64,000 nucleotides of DNA from Flavobacteriaceae bacterium PS02293 (GTDB lineage Bacteria; Bacteroidota; Bacteroidia; Flavobacteriales; Weeksellaceae), in NCBI GenBank assembly GCA_029960045.1, contig JASCOV010000001.1, positions 372,001 to 436,000 of the forward strand. Reading direction: 5' to 3'. Shown one piece after another: positions 36,648-44,918 of this stretch (within the stretch, counting starts at the first letter, position 1; each line of letters starts with the position of its first letter). The notes under the pieces were generated by a model. The model saw only the letters and a program-made list of their open reading frames with translations, was not told the origin of the DNA and searched no databases. The translations under genes were made by a program, and so were the position numbers.

Positions 36648-39104
36648 ATGAACAAGAACGAAACTACCTTGCTGATGCTTTCAAAAAAAGTAAAGTTCGC
36701 AGGATTGTTCCTTGCATTATTAGCAGCTTCGCCTTTTGCAAAGGCTCAAAATAATCCGACAGTTACCGTTGGCGGAAAGACCTTCAAAGACCTCAACAAT
36801 AATGGAAAACTGGATGTTTGGGAAGACACAAGACTTTCGGTGGACAAGAGAATTGATGCGATTATCAAGCAAATGACCAACGAAGAAAAAGTAAATCTTC
36901 TCATCGGAACGGGAATGCCCGGAATTGAAGTTCTGACAGGTCCTGTTGGAGATTCAAAACAAGGTTTGGTTCCCGGAGCTGCTGGTGGAACGGATTCTTT
37001 TGACAGATTCGGAATTCCTGCGACGATTGTTGCGGACGGACCAGCAGGTTTGAGAATTCAACCAACAAGAGAAAATGATTCAAAAACGTATTATGCAACG
37101 GCATTTCCAGTAGGAACAGCTTTAGCTTCAACTTGGAACAAAAATTTATTGGAACAAGTTGGAAAAGCAATGGGAAATGAAGTTAAGGAATATGGTGTTG
37201 ATGTACTTTTAGCTCCGGCTTTAAATATTCAGAGAAATCCATTAAATGGTAGAAACTTCGAATATTATTCTGAAGACCCATTAATTTCAGGAAAAACAGC
37301 GGCTGCGGTTGTAAACGGAATTCAGTCTCAAGGTGTGGGAACTTCAATTAAACATTTTGCTGCGAACAATGAAGAAACCAATCGTTTAACCATCAACGCT
37401 CACGTTTCAGAAAGAGCGATGAGAGAATTATATCTGAGAAATTTCGAAATCACAGTTAAAGAATCTCAACCTTGGACAGTGATGTCTTCTTACAACAAAG
37501 TAAACGGTGTTTATACATCAGATTCAAAAGATTTACTGACTCAGGTTTTGAGAAAAGAATGGGGTTTCAAAGGAATTGTAATGACCGACTGGTTCGGAGG
37601 TTTTCCAGAATTTGAATCGATAAGAGACGGCGGAATTTCTGATGTTGTAAAGCAGATGAATGCCGGAAATGACCTTTTGATGCCGGGAATTCCTGCGCAG
37701 AAAAAAGTGTTGTTGGAAGCTTTAAATTCAGGGAAATTATCTCAGGAAGTAGCAAATCTTAATGCAAAAAGAATCTTGGAATATATTTTCAAGACACCAA
37801 CTTTCGCACAATATAAATACAGCAACAATCCGAATTCTGTTCAAAATGCAGAAACGACAAGAAATGCAGCAGCAGAAGGAATGGTTTTGCTTAAAAACGA
37901 ACAAAATGCTTTACCTTTCGCCAACAAACAGAAAGAAGTTTCTTTATTTGGTGTGACTTCTTACGCTTGGATTACAGGCGGAACAGGAAGTGGAAGTGTG
38001 AACAACAAACATACGGTTTCTCTTTTGGAAGGTCTGAATTCTGCGGGTTACAAATTAGACAAAGAATTGGTTGATTTATACAAGCCTCACGCAGAAAAAG
38101 AAGCAGCCGCAGAATTAGTCGAAAGAAAGAAAAAGGGAATTCTCGGACTTCCGGGAAGATTGTCTGAAATGAAAATGGACGATGCTTTCTTGGATAAAAA
38201 AGCAGAAACTTCGGAAATTGCTTTTGTAACTTTAGGCAGAAATTCCGGAGAAGGCGGTGATAGAGTAGTGAATGAAGATTTCAATCTGGCAACAGAAGAA
38301 ATCGAAATGCTGGATAAAATCTCCAAAGCTTTCCACGCAAAAGGGAAAAAAGTGGTTGTGATTTTGAATATCGGAGGCGTTATCGAAACGGCTTCTTGGA
38401 AAGATAAAGTAGATGGTATTCTTTTGGCTTGGCAACCAGGACAGGAAGGAGGACATTCTGTTGCAGATGTGATTTCTGGAAAAGTAAATCCTTCTGGAAA
38501 ACTGACGATGACTTTCCCAGTGAATTACGCAGACCACGCTTCAGCGAAGAACTTCCCTGGAATTCCTGCGGATAATCCGAAAGATGTGACGTATCAGGAA
38601 GGTGTTTATGTTGGATACCGTTATTTCAATACGTTTGATGTGAAACCTTCTTACGAATTTGGTTATGGTAAATCTTATACAGATTTTGCTTATTCAAATA
38701 TTAAAACCAATTCAACAACTTTTAATAATAAATTAGAAGTTACTGTTGATGTTAAAAATACAGGAAAAGTTGCCGGAAAAGAAGTTGTAGAACTTTACGT
38801 TTCAGCTCCGGGAAAAAGTATCGACAAACCAAAATCTGAGTTGAAAGCTTATGCTAAAACCAAAGATTTGAAACCGGGAGAATCTCAAACCATTACTTTG
38901 ACTTTGAATCCAAAAGATTTAGCATCATTTGAAACGGCAAAATCAGCGTGGATTGCAGAAGCAGGAAATTATAAAGTTTCTATCGGAGCATCTTCTTTAG
39001 ACATCAAACAAACCTCGGAATTCTCTGTTCCAAAAGAATTGGTGGTGGAGAAAGTTCAGCATATTTTGCCTGCGGATGAAAAGTTTGAGGATTTGAAACC
39101 ATAG
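36648..39104 (+). CDS. Glycoside hydrolase family 3 beta-glucosidase with Fn3-like tail
   Basis: An 818-residue secreted enzyme (signal peptide ending K-A-Q near residue 34, after a long N-region). An EF-hand-like loop D-L-N-N-N-G-K-L-D-V-W-E-D lies at 48-60. Motifs are G-R-N-F-E-Y-Y-S-E-D-P, S-I-K-H-F-A-A-N-N-E-E-T-N-R and V-M-T-D-W with the nucleophile Asp. A C-terminal Fn3-like domain (about 700-790) follows the sandwich. It differs clearly from the other GH3 in the cluster, suggesting different bonds are cut. Confidence 0.93.
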   Translation: MNKNETTLLMLSKKVKFAGLFLALLAASPFAKAQNNPTVTVGGKTFKDLNNNGKLDVWEDTRLSVDKRIDAIIKQMTNEEKVNLLIGTGMPGIEVLTGPVGDSKQGLVPGAAGGTDSFDRFGIPATIVADGPAGLRIQPTRENDSKTYYATAFPVGTALASTWNKNLLEQVGKAMGNEVKEYGVDVLLAPALNIQRNPLNGRNFEYYSEDPLISGKTAAAVVNGIQSQGVGTSIKHFAANNEETNRLTINAHVSERAMRELYLRNFEITVKESQPWTVMSSYNKVNGVYTSDSKDLLTQVLRKEWGFKGIVMTDWFGGFPEFESIRDGGISDVVKQMNAGNDLLMPGIPAQKKVLLEALNSGKLSQEVANLNAKRILEYIFKTPTFAQYKYSNNPNSVQNAETTRNAAAEGMVLLKNEQNALPFANKQKEVSLFGVTSYAWITGGTGSGSVNNKHTVSLLEGLNSAGYKLDKELVDLYKPHAEKEAAAELVERKKKGILGLPGRLSEMKMDDAFLDKKAETSEIAFVTLGRNSGEGGDRVVNEDFNLATEEIEMLDKISKAFHAKGKKVVVILNIGGVIETASWKDKVDGILLAWQPGQEGGHSVADVISGKVNPSGKLTMTFPVNYADHASAKNFPGIPADNPKDVTYQEGVYVGYRYFNTFDVKPSYEFGYGKSYTDFAYSNIKTNSTTFNNKLEVTVDVKNTGKVAGKEVVELYVSAPGKSIDKPKSELKAYAKTKDLKPGESQTITLTLNPKDLASFETAKSAWIAEAGNYKVSIGASSLDIKQTSEFSVPKELVVEKVQHILPADEKFEDLKP

Positions 39105-39114
39105 AAATAAAACA

Positions 39115-39210
39115 CTTCGACTTCGCTCAGTGTGACATCTCTAATACTAAGTTTTTTAGCAATGTAAGTCTGAGCATTTCGACTTCGCTCAATATAAACT
39201 ATGTCGAAGA
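39115..39210. repeat. Dispersed inverted repeat, CTTCGACTTCGCTCAG family
   Basis: CTTCGACTTCGCTCAG occurs twice in direct orientation (39115 and about 39178, the second as TTCGACTTCGCTCAA), and GTCGAAG closes the element. It is an irregular member of the family at 15051-15118. Confidence 0.7.
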
Positions 39211-39280
39211 CTTTTGAAACAGATTATTAAAGTCATTTTTTACTGACAAATTTAATGTCTCAAAATAATATATTATCAAC

Positions 39281-39306
39281 AAAAGGGGCTATCTTTAGCC
39301 TCTTTT
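39281..39306 (+). terminator. Hairpin between GH3 and the MFS gene
   Basis: AAAAGGGGCTA and TAGCCTCTTTT pair over 11 bp with one mismatch, 14 bp before the MFS start. It may terminate or attenuate the transcript. Confidence 0.6.
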
Positions 39307-39320
39307 AAAATTAAAAATAT

Positions 39321-40742
39321 ATGATAAATAATGAAGTAGGAACCAAAAGGAGTTACACCGTTCCGCTGATTACGATTACCCTTTTGTTCTTTATGTGGGG
39401 ATTCATTACGTGTATGAATGACATTCTTATTCCTTACCTGAAACAGCTGTTCAATCTGACGTTTTTCCAATCGATGTTGGTTCAGTTTTGTTTCTTTGGA
39501 GCGTATTTTATTGGCTCATTAATTTACTTTTTAATTTCTACCACACAAGGCGACCCAATTGATAAAGTCGGTTATAAGAAAGGAATTCTTTTCGGAATTT
39601 TCTTGGCGGCATTTGGGTGTGTTTTATTTTTTCCTGCGGCGAGTTTGTCGTCTTATCCTTTGTTTTTAGGCGCTTTATTTATCTTAGGATTGGGATTCAC
39701 AGTATTGCAAATCACAGCGAATGCTTACGTTTCACTTTTGGGACCAGAAGATTCTGCATCCAGCCGACTGAATATGACTCAGGCTTTCAATGCTTTCGGA
39801 ACAACGATTGCTCCGGTTTTGGGAGGACATCTGATTTTCGAATTGTTCTCTGAGGTAGATGGCTCTTTCTCTGCAGCAGCGACTAAAATTCCTTATTTGA
39901 TTTTTGCAGGGATTCTTTTATTAGTGGCTTTGATTATATCAAGAGTTAAGCTTCCAGATTTCAAAGTAGCTGGAGAAGAAGTGGTAAAAGGTTTCGGTGC
40001 TTTGAAACACAATCATTTGAAGTTCGGCGTTTTGGCGATGTTCTGCTATGTAGGCGGGGAAGTTGCGGTTGGAAGTTTTATCATCAGTTTTCTGGAACAG
40101 CCACAAGTAATGAACCTTACCGAATCTGTAAGTAAAAACTACCTGTCTCTATATTGGGGTGGTGCGATGATTGGTCGTTTCCTTGGAGCAATCTCTCTGA
40201 ATCATTCTATTAGTCAAAGTAAAAAAGCTATCTATATGTTGGGAGCAGCGATTGCTGTTTTCTTGGTGATTTATGGTATTGTAGATTTGACGTTTGCACA
40301 GATTAGTTTCTTCCTTGTATTTATTGCTTTGAATTTCATTGCGTTCTTCATCGGGAAATCTGCTCCGGCAAGAACACTGTCTATCTTTGCAGGAATCAAC
40401 GTTTTGTTATTAATCTCAACAATGCTGAACCACGGCGAACTGGCAATGTACAGCGTTTTAGGCATCGGGATTTTCAACTCTATTATGTTCTCTAATATCT
40501 ATACATTAGCGATTTCTGGTTTAGGAAAATACACAAGCCAAGGTTCTTCTTTGGTCGTAATGGCCATCTTAGGAGGTGCTATTGTTCCGATTTTCCAAGG
40601 TTATTTGGCGGATACTTTTGGAGTTCAACATTCTTTTGTAATTCCTGTGTTCTGTTATCTTGTGATTTTGGTTTTTGGGGCTTATTGTACTAAGTATCTT
40701 AGCCACGTAAAACAAGATGCGGATGCTAAGTCCGGACATTAA
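39321..40742 (+). CDS. Sugar MFS transporter (FucP/GluP type)
   Basis: A 473-residue inner-membrane protein with about 12 helices. F-F-M-W-G-F-I-T-C-M-N-D-I-L-I-P-Y-L-K and F-F-G-A-Y-F near the N-terminus, and L-G-A-L-F-I-L-G-L-G-F-T-V-L-Q-I-T-A-N-A-Y-V, are the hallmarks of the fucose/glucose-galactose:H+ symporter family. It is the inner-membrane importer for sugars released by the upstream enzymes. It lies at the end of the cluster. Confidence 0.93.
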   Translation: MINNEVGTKRSYTVPLITITLLFFMWGFITCMNDILIPYLKQLFNLTFFQSMLVQFCFFGAYFIGSLIYFLISTTQGDPIDKVGYKKGILFGIFLAAFGCVLFFPAASLSSYPLFLGALFILGLGFTVLQITANAYVSLLGPEDSASSRLNMTQAFNAFGTTIAPVLGGHLIFELFSEVDGSFSAAATKIPYLIFAGILLLVALIISRVKLPDFKVAGEEVVKGFGALKHNHLKFGVLAMFCYVGGEVAVGSFIISFLEQPQVMNLTESVSKNYLSLYWGGAMIGRFLGAISLNHSISQSKKAIYMLGAAIAVFLVIYGIVDLTFAQISFFLVFIALNFIAFFIGKSAPARTLSIFAGINVLLLISTMLNHGELAMYSVLGIGIFNSIMFSNIYTLAISGLGKYTSQGSSLVVMAILGGAIVPIFQGYLADTFGVQHSFVIPVFCYLVILVFGAYCTKYLSHVKQDADAKSGH

Positions 40743-40765
40743 GATTTTTACTTGATATAAATGAC

Positions 40766-40794
40766 AAACCTGCTGTTGAGCAGGTTTTTTTTGT
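40766..40794. terminator. Terminator ending the carbohydrate cluster
   Basis: AAACCTGCT and AGCAGGTTT pair around GTTG and T8 follows, between convergent genes. Confidence 0.88.
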
Positions 40795-40799
40795 TTAGT

Positions 40800-41039
40800 T
40801 TATTGAGGTAAGTTTAACTGTAATCTTGATTTAGGAAATGCTCCTTCAATATAAATTAAATCTAACCAACCATTAGCTTCCTCAAGACCTAAAATAAAAG
40901 CTCTTAATTCTTTTTCTGTTTCAAATGAATAAAATTTGACATAGTCATTAATCTCAGTTTCATTAAAAATCTCAGCATTATAGAATTTTCTAACTTGGTC
41001 TGAACCATATAAAACTGAAACACAAAATTTTCCAATCAT
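40800..41039 (-). CDS. Hypothetical protein, last gene of the Vsr/HNH operon
   Basis: A 79-residue acidic, soluble protein with no recognised domain. Its start codon overlaps the HNH gene stop by 4 bp, so translation is coupled. Position suggests an accessory or regulatory role to the nucleases. Family unknown. Confidence 0.65.
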   Translation of the reverse strand: MIGKFCVSVLYGSDQVRKFYNAEIFNETEINDYVKFYSFETEKELRAFILGLEEANGWLDLIYIEGAFPKSRLQLNLPQ

Positions 41040-41803
41040 TTCTTAAATATATTTTGATAATGATAATCTAAAAAATCTTTTGACGGAAGAAATCTATCTG
41101 GGAGTTTAATTGAGAGATTATCGTACTTTAGAAAGAAATCTGAAATTGAACTCTCATTTTTGACGTCCTCAAGATACTTAGAGATTTTTATTTTGTAATT
41201 GGGTGTTATTGTCAAAAAACCTTTATCAAAAGCTTTATCGTGAATAGAATTTAAGCATAATCCATTGTGTGGATTTAAACGATTTTTCTCATCAGCTTTC
41301 CAAGGCTTTATATGACTTGCAACTAAGAAATCTGGAATTGCAAGTCCTGTGATACAACATTTTGAATTGTAGGATGAAAGAATTGTAGAGCGAAAAAAAC
41401 TTTGATTGACTCGTTGTTTTATTAAAGTCTCTTTCTCCAATCCTATTGGAAAATCTAAAACTTCAGTATCAATAATATCTTCAATTCTTTTATTTTGAAA
41501 CTCAGCAATTAGTAATTCACTTTCATATGCTAACTTTTCCCAATTTCCATTGAATTCATTCCAAACAACTTCATCTAATTTACTTCCATTTCCTAATCCA
41601 ACAATACCTTGCTTTTTCAATTCTGGGTCAAGTCTTCCAAAGTTTCCTACTTTCATATTTAGAGCAGAAGGACTTCTCCCAATTATATTGGCATATTTTA
41701 TAATTGTAGGATTAGTTTTACTGCTATTTTTAAATGGAACCTTACAATAAACATTAAATGCAATTATAGTTTCTTCTTTTGTCCAATTGTTACTCTTCGC
41801 CAT
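41036..41803 (-). CDS. HNH restriction-type endonuclease
   Basis: A 255-residue protein. The N-terminal 60 residues (W-T-K-E-E-x-I-I-A-F, A-N-I-I-G-R-S-P-S-A-L-N-M-K) form a Myb-like helix-turn-helix. The C-terminal HNH domain carries C149-C150-I-T-G, S-H164-I-K-P-W and L-N-P-H-N180-G-L-C-L-N-S-I-H188-D-K-A-F-D. This pairing is typical of putative HNH restriction endonucleases. It overlaps both neighbours in the operon. Confidence 0.88.
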   Translation of the reverse strand: MAKSNNWTKEETIIAFNVYCKVPFKNSSKTNPTIIKYANIIGRSPSALNMKVGNFGRLDPELKKQGIVGLGNGSKLDEVVWNEFNGNWEKLAYESELLIAEFQNKRIEDIIDTEVLDFPIGLEKETLIKQRVNQSFFRSTILSSYNSKCCITGLAIPDFLVASHIKPWKADEKNRLNPHNGLCLNSIHDKAFDKGFLTITPNYKIKISKYLEDVKNESSISDFFLKYDNLSIKLPDRFLPSKDFLDYHYQNIFKK

Positions 41804-42161
41804 TTGTAAGTATTTCTATTTTGTCTTCGAGAATTAATTGATAAAAATTTTTGTATGCGCGCATTGTCAAATCATCTTCGACTTTATTAATTTCCATTTT
41901 TATTTCTTTTTTTGTTTTTGAACCACCAATGTATTCAACAAAATTTAGCATATCTTCTTCATCTTCAAACTCATCATCATAAAGTTTATATAAATCATCT
42001 AAAAAAGCAACTGTATCATCAGTTTGATAACAAGGTAAAAACTGAAGTAAAAAAGCATCTAGCTCTTTCTCTGGATTAGGAAGTTCTTTAATTAAAGTTC
42101 CACGTAATAAATCTCCAGGATGCTCTCTAAAACGAAAATTAATTTTTTTCATCGATGTCAT
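41790..42161 (-). CDS. Hypothetical protein between Vsr and HNH genes
   Basis: A 123-residue acidic protein (Asp/Glu-rich near 70-90) with no motif I recognise. It overlaps the HNH start by 14 bp and begins 19 bp after the vsr stop. It could also start at the internal Met (residue 4). Its fixed place between two nucleases makes a partner role plausible. Confidence 0.7.
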   Translation of the reverse strand: MTSMKKINFRFREHPGDLLRGTLIKELPNPEKELDAFLLQFLPCYQTDDTVAFLDDLYKLYDDEFEDEEDMLNFVEYIGGSKTKKEIKMEINKVEDDLTMRAYKNFYQLILEDKIEILTNGEE

Positions 42162-42179
42162 TTGTATTTTATAATTTGA

Positions 42180-42560
42180 CTAGCAATTTAATAAATCTTT
42201 CTCGATTTCTTTGCCCCAAAATCGTAAGATAGTCCAACCTTGTTTTGTTGATTCTTCATTAACTTCAATGTCTCGTTGAATGTTTCTTTCAATTTTATTA
42301 TTCCAAAATTCTTGGTTGGTTTTATGATCGTTTTTTCTTTCTTTCCAATCTTTTCCGTGCCAGAATTCCCCATCAACAAAGATTGCTAATTTGATTTTTT
42401 TGAAAGTGAGATCAGGTTTTCCAAAGACAGATTTATTATTTTTTCTATACCTATGACCACGTGCGAAAAGTGTCTTTGCCAACAAAAGTTCAGGCTTTGT
42501 ACCTGTCGATTTGTTGGCTTGCATATTCTTTCTTCTCTGTTCTTTGGTCAATTTGTCCAT
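42180..42560 (-). CDS. vsr: Very short patch repair-like endonuclease (Vsr)
   Basis: A 126-residue PD-(D/E)XK-type nuclease. Visible are M-Q-A-N-K-S-T-G-T-K-P-E-L-L-L, G-K-P-D50-L-x-F and F-V-D63-G-E-F-W-H68-G. Classical Vsr nicks T:G mismatches left by cytosine methylation. Here the structural zinc cysteines of E. coli Vsr are missing (G-E-F-W-H-G-K replaces G-C-F-W-H-x-H-x-C), as in many Bacteroidetes homologues. No cytosine methyltransferase is nearby. It starts the operon. Confidence 0.9.
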   Translation of the reverse strand: MDKLTKEQRRKNMQANKSTGTKPELLLAKTLFARGHRYRKNNKSVFGKPDLTFKKIKLAIFVDGEFWHGKDWKERKNDHKTNQEFWNNKIERNIQRDIEVNEESTKQGWTILRFWGKEIEKDLLNC

Positions 42561-42600
42561 ATAACAAAGTTAGAATTATAATCAAAAACTATCAAACCCC

Positions 42601-42805
42601 AAACACCCCAATTAAACAAAACCACAACTGTCATTTTCTCCAAACAACTCAATTAAACTAAAACACAAAGTGTTTTTTGCCAAAACAACTCGATTAAACA
42701 AAACCACAACTTGTTTTTTCTCTAAGCAAGTTGTTTAGACTAAACCACAAAATGTTTTTAGTCTAAACAGATTGTTTTGCCAGAAATCAAAAAAATAATA
42801 TATTT
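42601..42805. repeat. Tandem array, five units of 41 bp
   Basis: Units start exactly at 42601, 42642, 42683, 42724 and 42765. The consensus is AAACAACTCAATTAAACAAA then ACCACAACTTGTTTTTTCTC; the first three are close, the last two degenerate. No spacers or cas genes exist, so it is not a CRISPR. It lies between divergent vsr and DUF6261-like genes and resembles the 42-bp array at 722-889. Confidence 0.88.
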
Positions 42806-42853
42806 AAAAACGGAATTCATTAAATAAATTATTAACAAAAACACATTTGATTT

Positions 42854-43564
42854 ATGAAAATCACTTTAAGAAAGCTAAGCACAAAAGACTTAGCTACTCT
42901 CGCGCAGCGAACAATCAACACATCTGAGTCAGGCAATTATCCCGTAATCGCTGGTCATCCACTTCTGGCAGAACTTAAACTAAAGTATGCAGATTATGAT
43001 GCGGTTTATACAAAAATGACATTCAGTGGAAAAGGAAATGATGTTGCAAACAGCGACAATGAAAGAGACCTTGCTTTCACAACTCTGAAAGCCTTCCTCA
43101 ACACATATCGCAAAATGCTAACATTACCAAACTACCAATCCGCAGAAGACCTCTATGGGATTTTCAAACAATTCGGACTCAATCTCGACAGAATGAGCTA
43201 TTCCTCCCAAACTGCTCAAATGAAAAAACTCATCGAGGAATTGGAAAAACCGGAGAACAACCAAAAGCTCAAAGACTTGAAAGTAGAAACAGCCTTCAAT
43301 GAGATGAAAGGCAAGCAAACTGCTTTCGAAACGATCTTTGCAGAACAGGCTGGTGCTAATGCTGATCTTCGAAACCAGAAAAGTGCCTCGGGAATCCGAA
43401 AAGATCTGGAGAAAACCCTGAAATCTTTCTTCGGACTCCTCACAGCTATGAAAGATGTAACAGACTGGAAACTTTTTTACAACGATGTGAACGAACTGGT
43501 AAAGGCCGCAAAGAACTCAAATTTACCACCCACAGAGAATAAAGGAGAGAATATCGCTCAATAA
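42854..43564 (+). CDS. DUF6261-like hypothetical protein
   Basis: A 236-residue soluble, mostly helical protein without signal peptide. It has an N-terminal R-K-L-S-T-K-D-L-A-T-L-A-Q-R and long amphipathic helices. I relate it tentatively to the Bacteroidetes DUF6261 family by length and helix layout. Its G+C is visibly higher than that of the flanking DNA. The 41-bp array lies directly upstream and may hold its control region. Function unknown. Confidence 0.65.
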   Translation: MKITLRKLSTKDLATLAQRTINTSESGNYPVIAGHPLLAELKLKYADYDAVYTKMTFSGKGNDVANSDNERDLAFTTLKAFLNTYRKMLTLPNYQSAEDLYGIFKQFGLNLDRMSYSSQTAQMKKLIEELEKPENNQKLKDLKVETAFNEMKGKQTAFETIFAEQAGANADLRNQKSASGIRKDLEKTLKSFFGLLTAMKDVTDWKLFYNDVNELVKAAKNSNLPPTENKGENIAQ

Positions 43565-43569
43565 AATCA

Positions 43570-43600
43570 AAAAAGCAGCCTCGGTTCAGATTGCTTTTGT
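43570..43600 (+). terminator. Weak terminator after the DUF6261-like gene
   Basis: AAAAGCA and TGCTTTT pair around a 14-nt loop, followed by a T-rich stretch. Confidence 0.5.
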
Positions 43601-43730
43601 TTTGTCTTTTGTTGATTAATGAATTAAAATAAATTATCTTTGATTTTTTTCTTGACGGTAATTCTAAAATATGAGTGCAATCATAAGAATCTTATCTCTT
43701 AATTTTTAAATTCGTAACAAAGCTAAACTA

Positions 43731-44090
43731 ATGAAATATACACTGGAACTCGATATCCGAGAGGCTGGTTCTAATATTGTTTTTAATAATATCTTATTGA
43801 ATTCATTTAAAGTCAATATCGTTGAGAGATACTCCGAGGACAAAGCTGCAAAACTAAGACTACGTGAGGTTTTGTTTAAAGTAAGAACACTGGACGATCA
43901 AATTATAGAAAAAAAAGACGGGAATTTGAATACCTATATCAGAGGAGAAGGATTTCTGACGTATCAAAAATTCAAGAATGTCCTTTCTTCTCCGCATTAC
44001 AAAAAAAAACTGATTAATAAAAAGGAAGCAGAACAGAATCTTGTTCATTTTATTCTGAGTATGGTAGTTTCCAATTATGAACTAAACTGA
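43731..44090 (+). CDS. Hypothetical protein
   Basis: A 119-residue basic, soluble protein with no signal peptide or recognised motif. It has Y-T-L-E-L-D-I-R-E-A-G and a Lys-rich segment near 90-100. It is monocistronic, with a strong terminator just after it. Confidence 0.6.
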   Translation: MKYTLELDIREAGSNIVFNNILLNSFKVNIVERYSEDKAAKLRLREVLFKVRTLDDQIIEKKDGNLNTYIRGEGFLTYQKFKNVLSSPHYKKKLINKKEAEQNLVHFILSMVVSNYELN

Positions 44091-44122
44091 TTTTTAGTTT
44101 CTGTTTTTATATTCAGTAAAAT

Positions 44123-44152
44123 AAAAAAGCAACCTAAGTTTGGTTGCTTTTG
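44123..44152. terminator. Bidirectional terminator
   Basis: AAAAAGCAACC and GGTTGCTTTT pair around a 7-nt loop between two convergent genes. Confidence 0.85.
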
Positions 44153-44153
44153 T

Positions 44154-44699
44154 CTATTTAATTTTTTCCAGAAGATAGAGCTTACCGCCAGAAAAGGCTT
44201 GCTTAGGCATTAGGCTGCCTTCCAGAATCATTGTTTTATTATTGATATCAATGATGGAAATGTAGTTGCTGGAATTGAACTCGAGATAATTTTCTTTCTC
44301 TTTGGTCAATGGATTTTTCCCGAATTCGAAATCATATTTTTCCCAGCTTTCTTTTTCTGTATTGCAATGTACCGGCTTGTATTTGGATCTTTTGGAATTA
44401 AAAATGATCTGGTCAAATCCATCCACACATTCGCTGTTAAAAGAACTTTCCGGTGCAGGATCATTGGTGAAAGTTTCAAAAGAACCTTTGTAAATGCCAA
44501 CAATTTTCCAAGTACCATCTATGCGGTCTTCATCTATTTTTCCTTTGGCTTTGCTCACTGCCCAGCTTACGCTTTTTACAGTGCCCTTTACCGCTTTGTA
44601 ACTTAGTTTTGCAACGCCTTTCACTGCACTTGCAGCCGTAGAAACGATGCACGATTGCAGCAGTCCAACAATACAAATCGATACAATTATTTTTCTCAT
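44154..44699 (-). CDS. Lipocalin-like lipoprotein
   Basis: A 181-residue lipoprotein. The signal sequence M-R-K-I-I-V-S-I-C-I-V-G-L-L-Q-S-C puts the lipidated Cys at residue 17. After a linker, D-G-T-W-K-I-V-G-I-Y-K-G begins a lipocalin-like beta-barrel that ends K-L-Y-L-L-E-K-I-K. I use ATG 44699 since it begins the signal sequence. Ligand is unknown. Confidence 0.75.
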   Translation of the reverse strand: MRKIIVSICIVGLLQSCIVSTAASAVKGVAKLSYKAVKGTVKSVSWAVSKAKGKIDEDRIDGTWKIVGIYKGSFETFTNDPAPESSFNSECVDGFDQIIFNSKRSKYKPVHCNTEKESWEKYDFEFGKNPLTKEKENYLEFNSSNYISIIDINNKTMILEGSLMPKQAFSGGKLYLLEKIK

Positions 44700-44918
44700 A
44701 ACATCAGCTTTTGTGGTACGAATATAGGGTTTTAATTGTATTTTCAATAAAATCAGAACATTAAAAATCCCGACTTATCATTCGGCTTTCATATCCGTAA
44801 CGATTTCTCAACTGGAGTCGTGTTCTTCCGATATGCTTTTGATATATTTGTAGAACATTCAATTTTGTAAAATGGGAACGGATGATTTTCATTTTACTGT
44901 CACAGAAATATACCAGCA

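Noticed and set aside
42601..42805. CRISPR array
   Set aside because: Units are contiguous at 41 bp with no unique spacers, they degrade gradually, and no cas genes are in the window.
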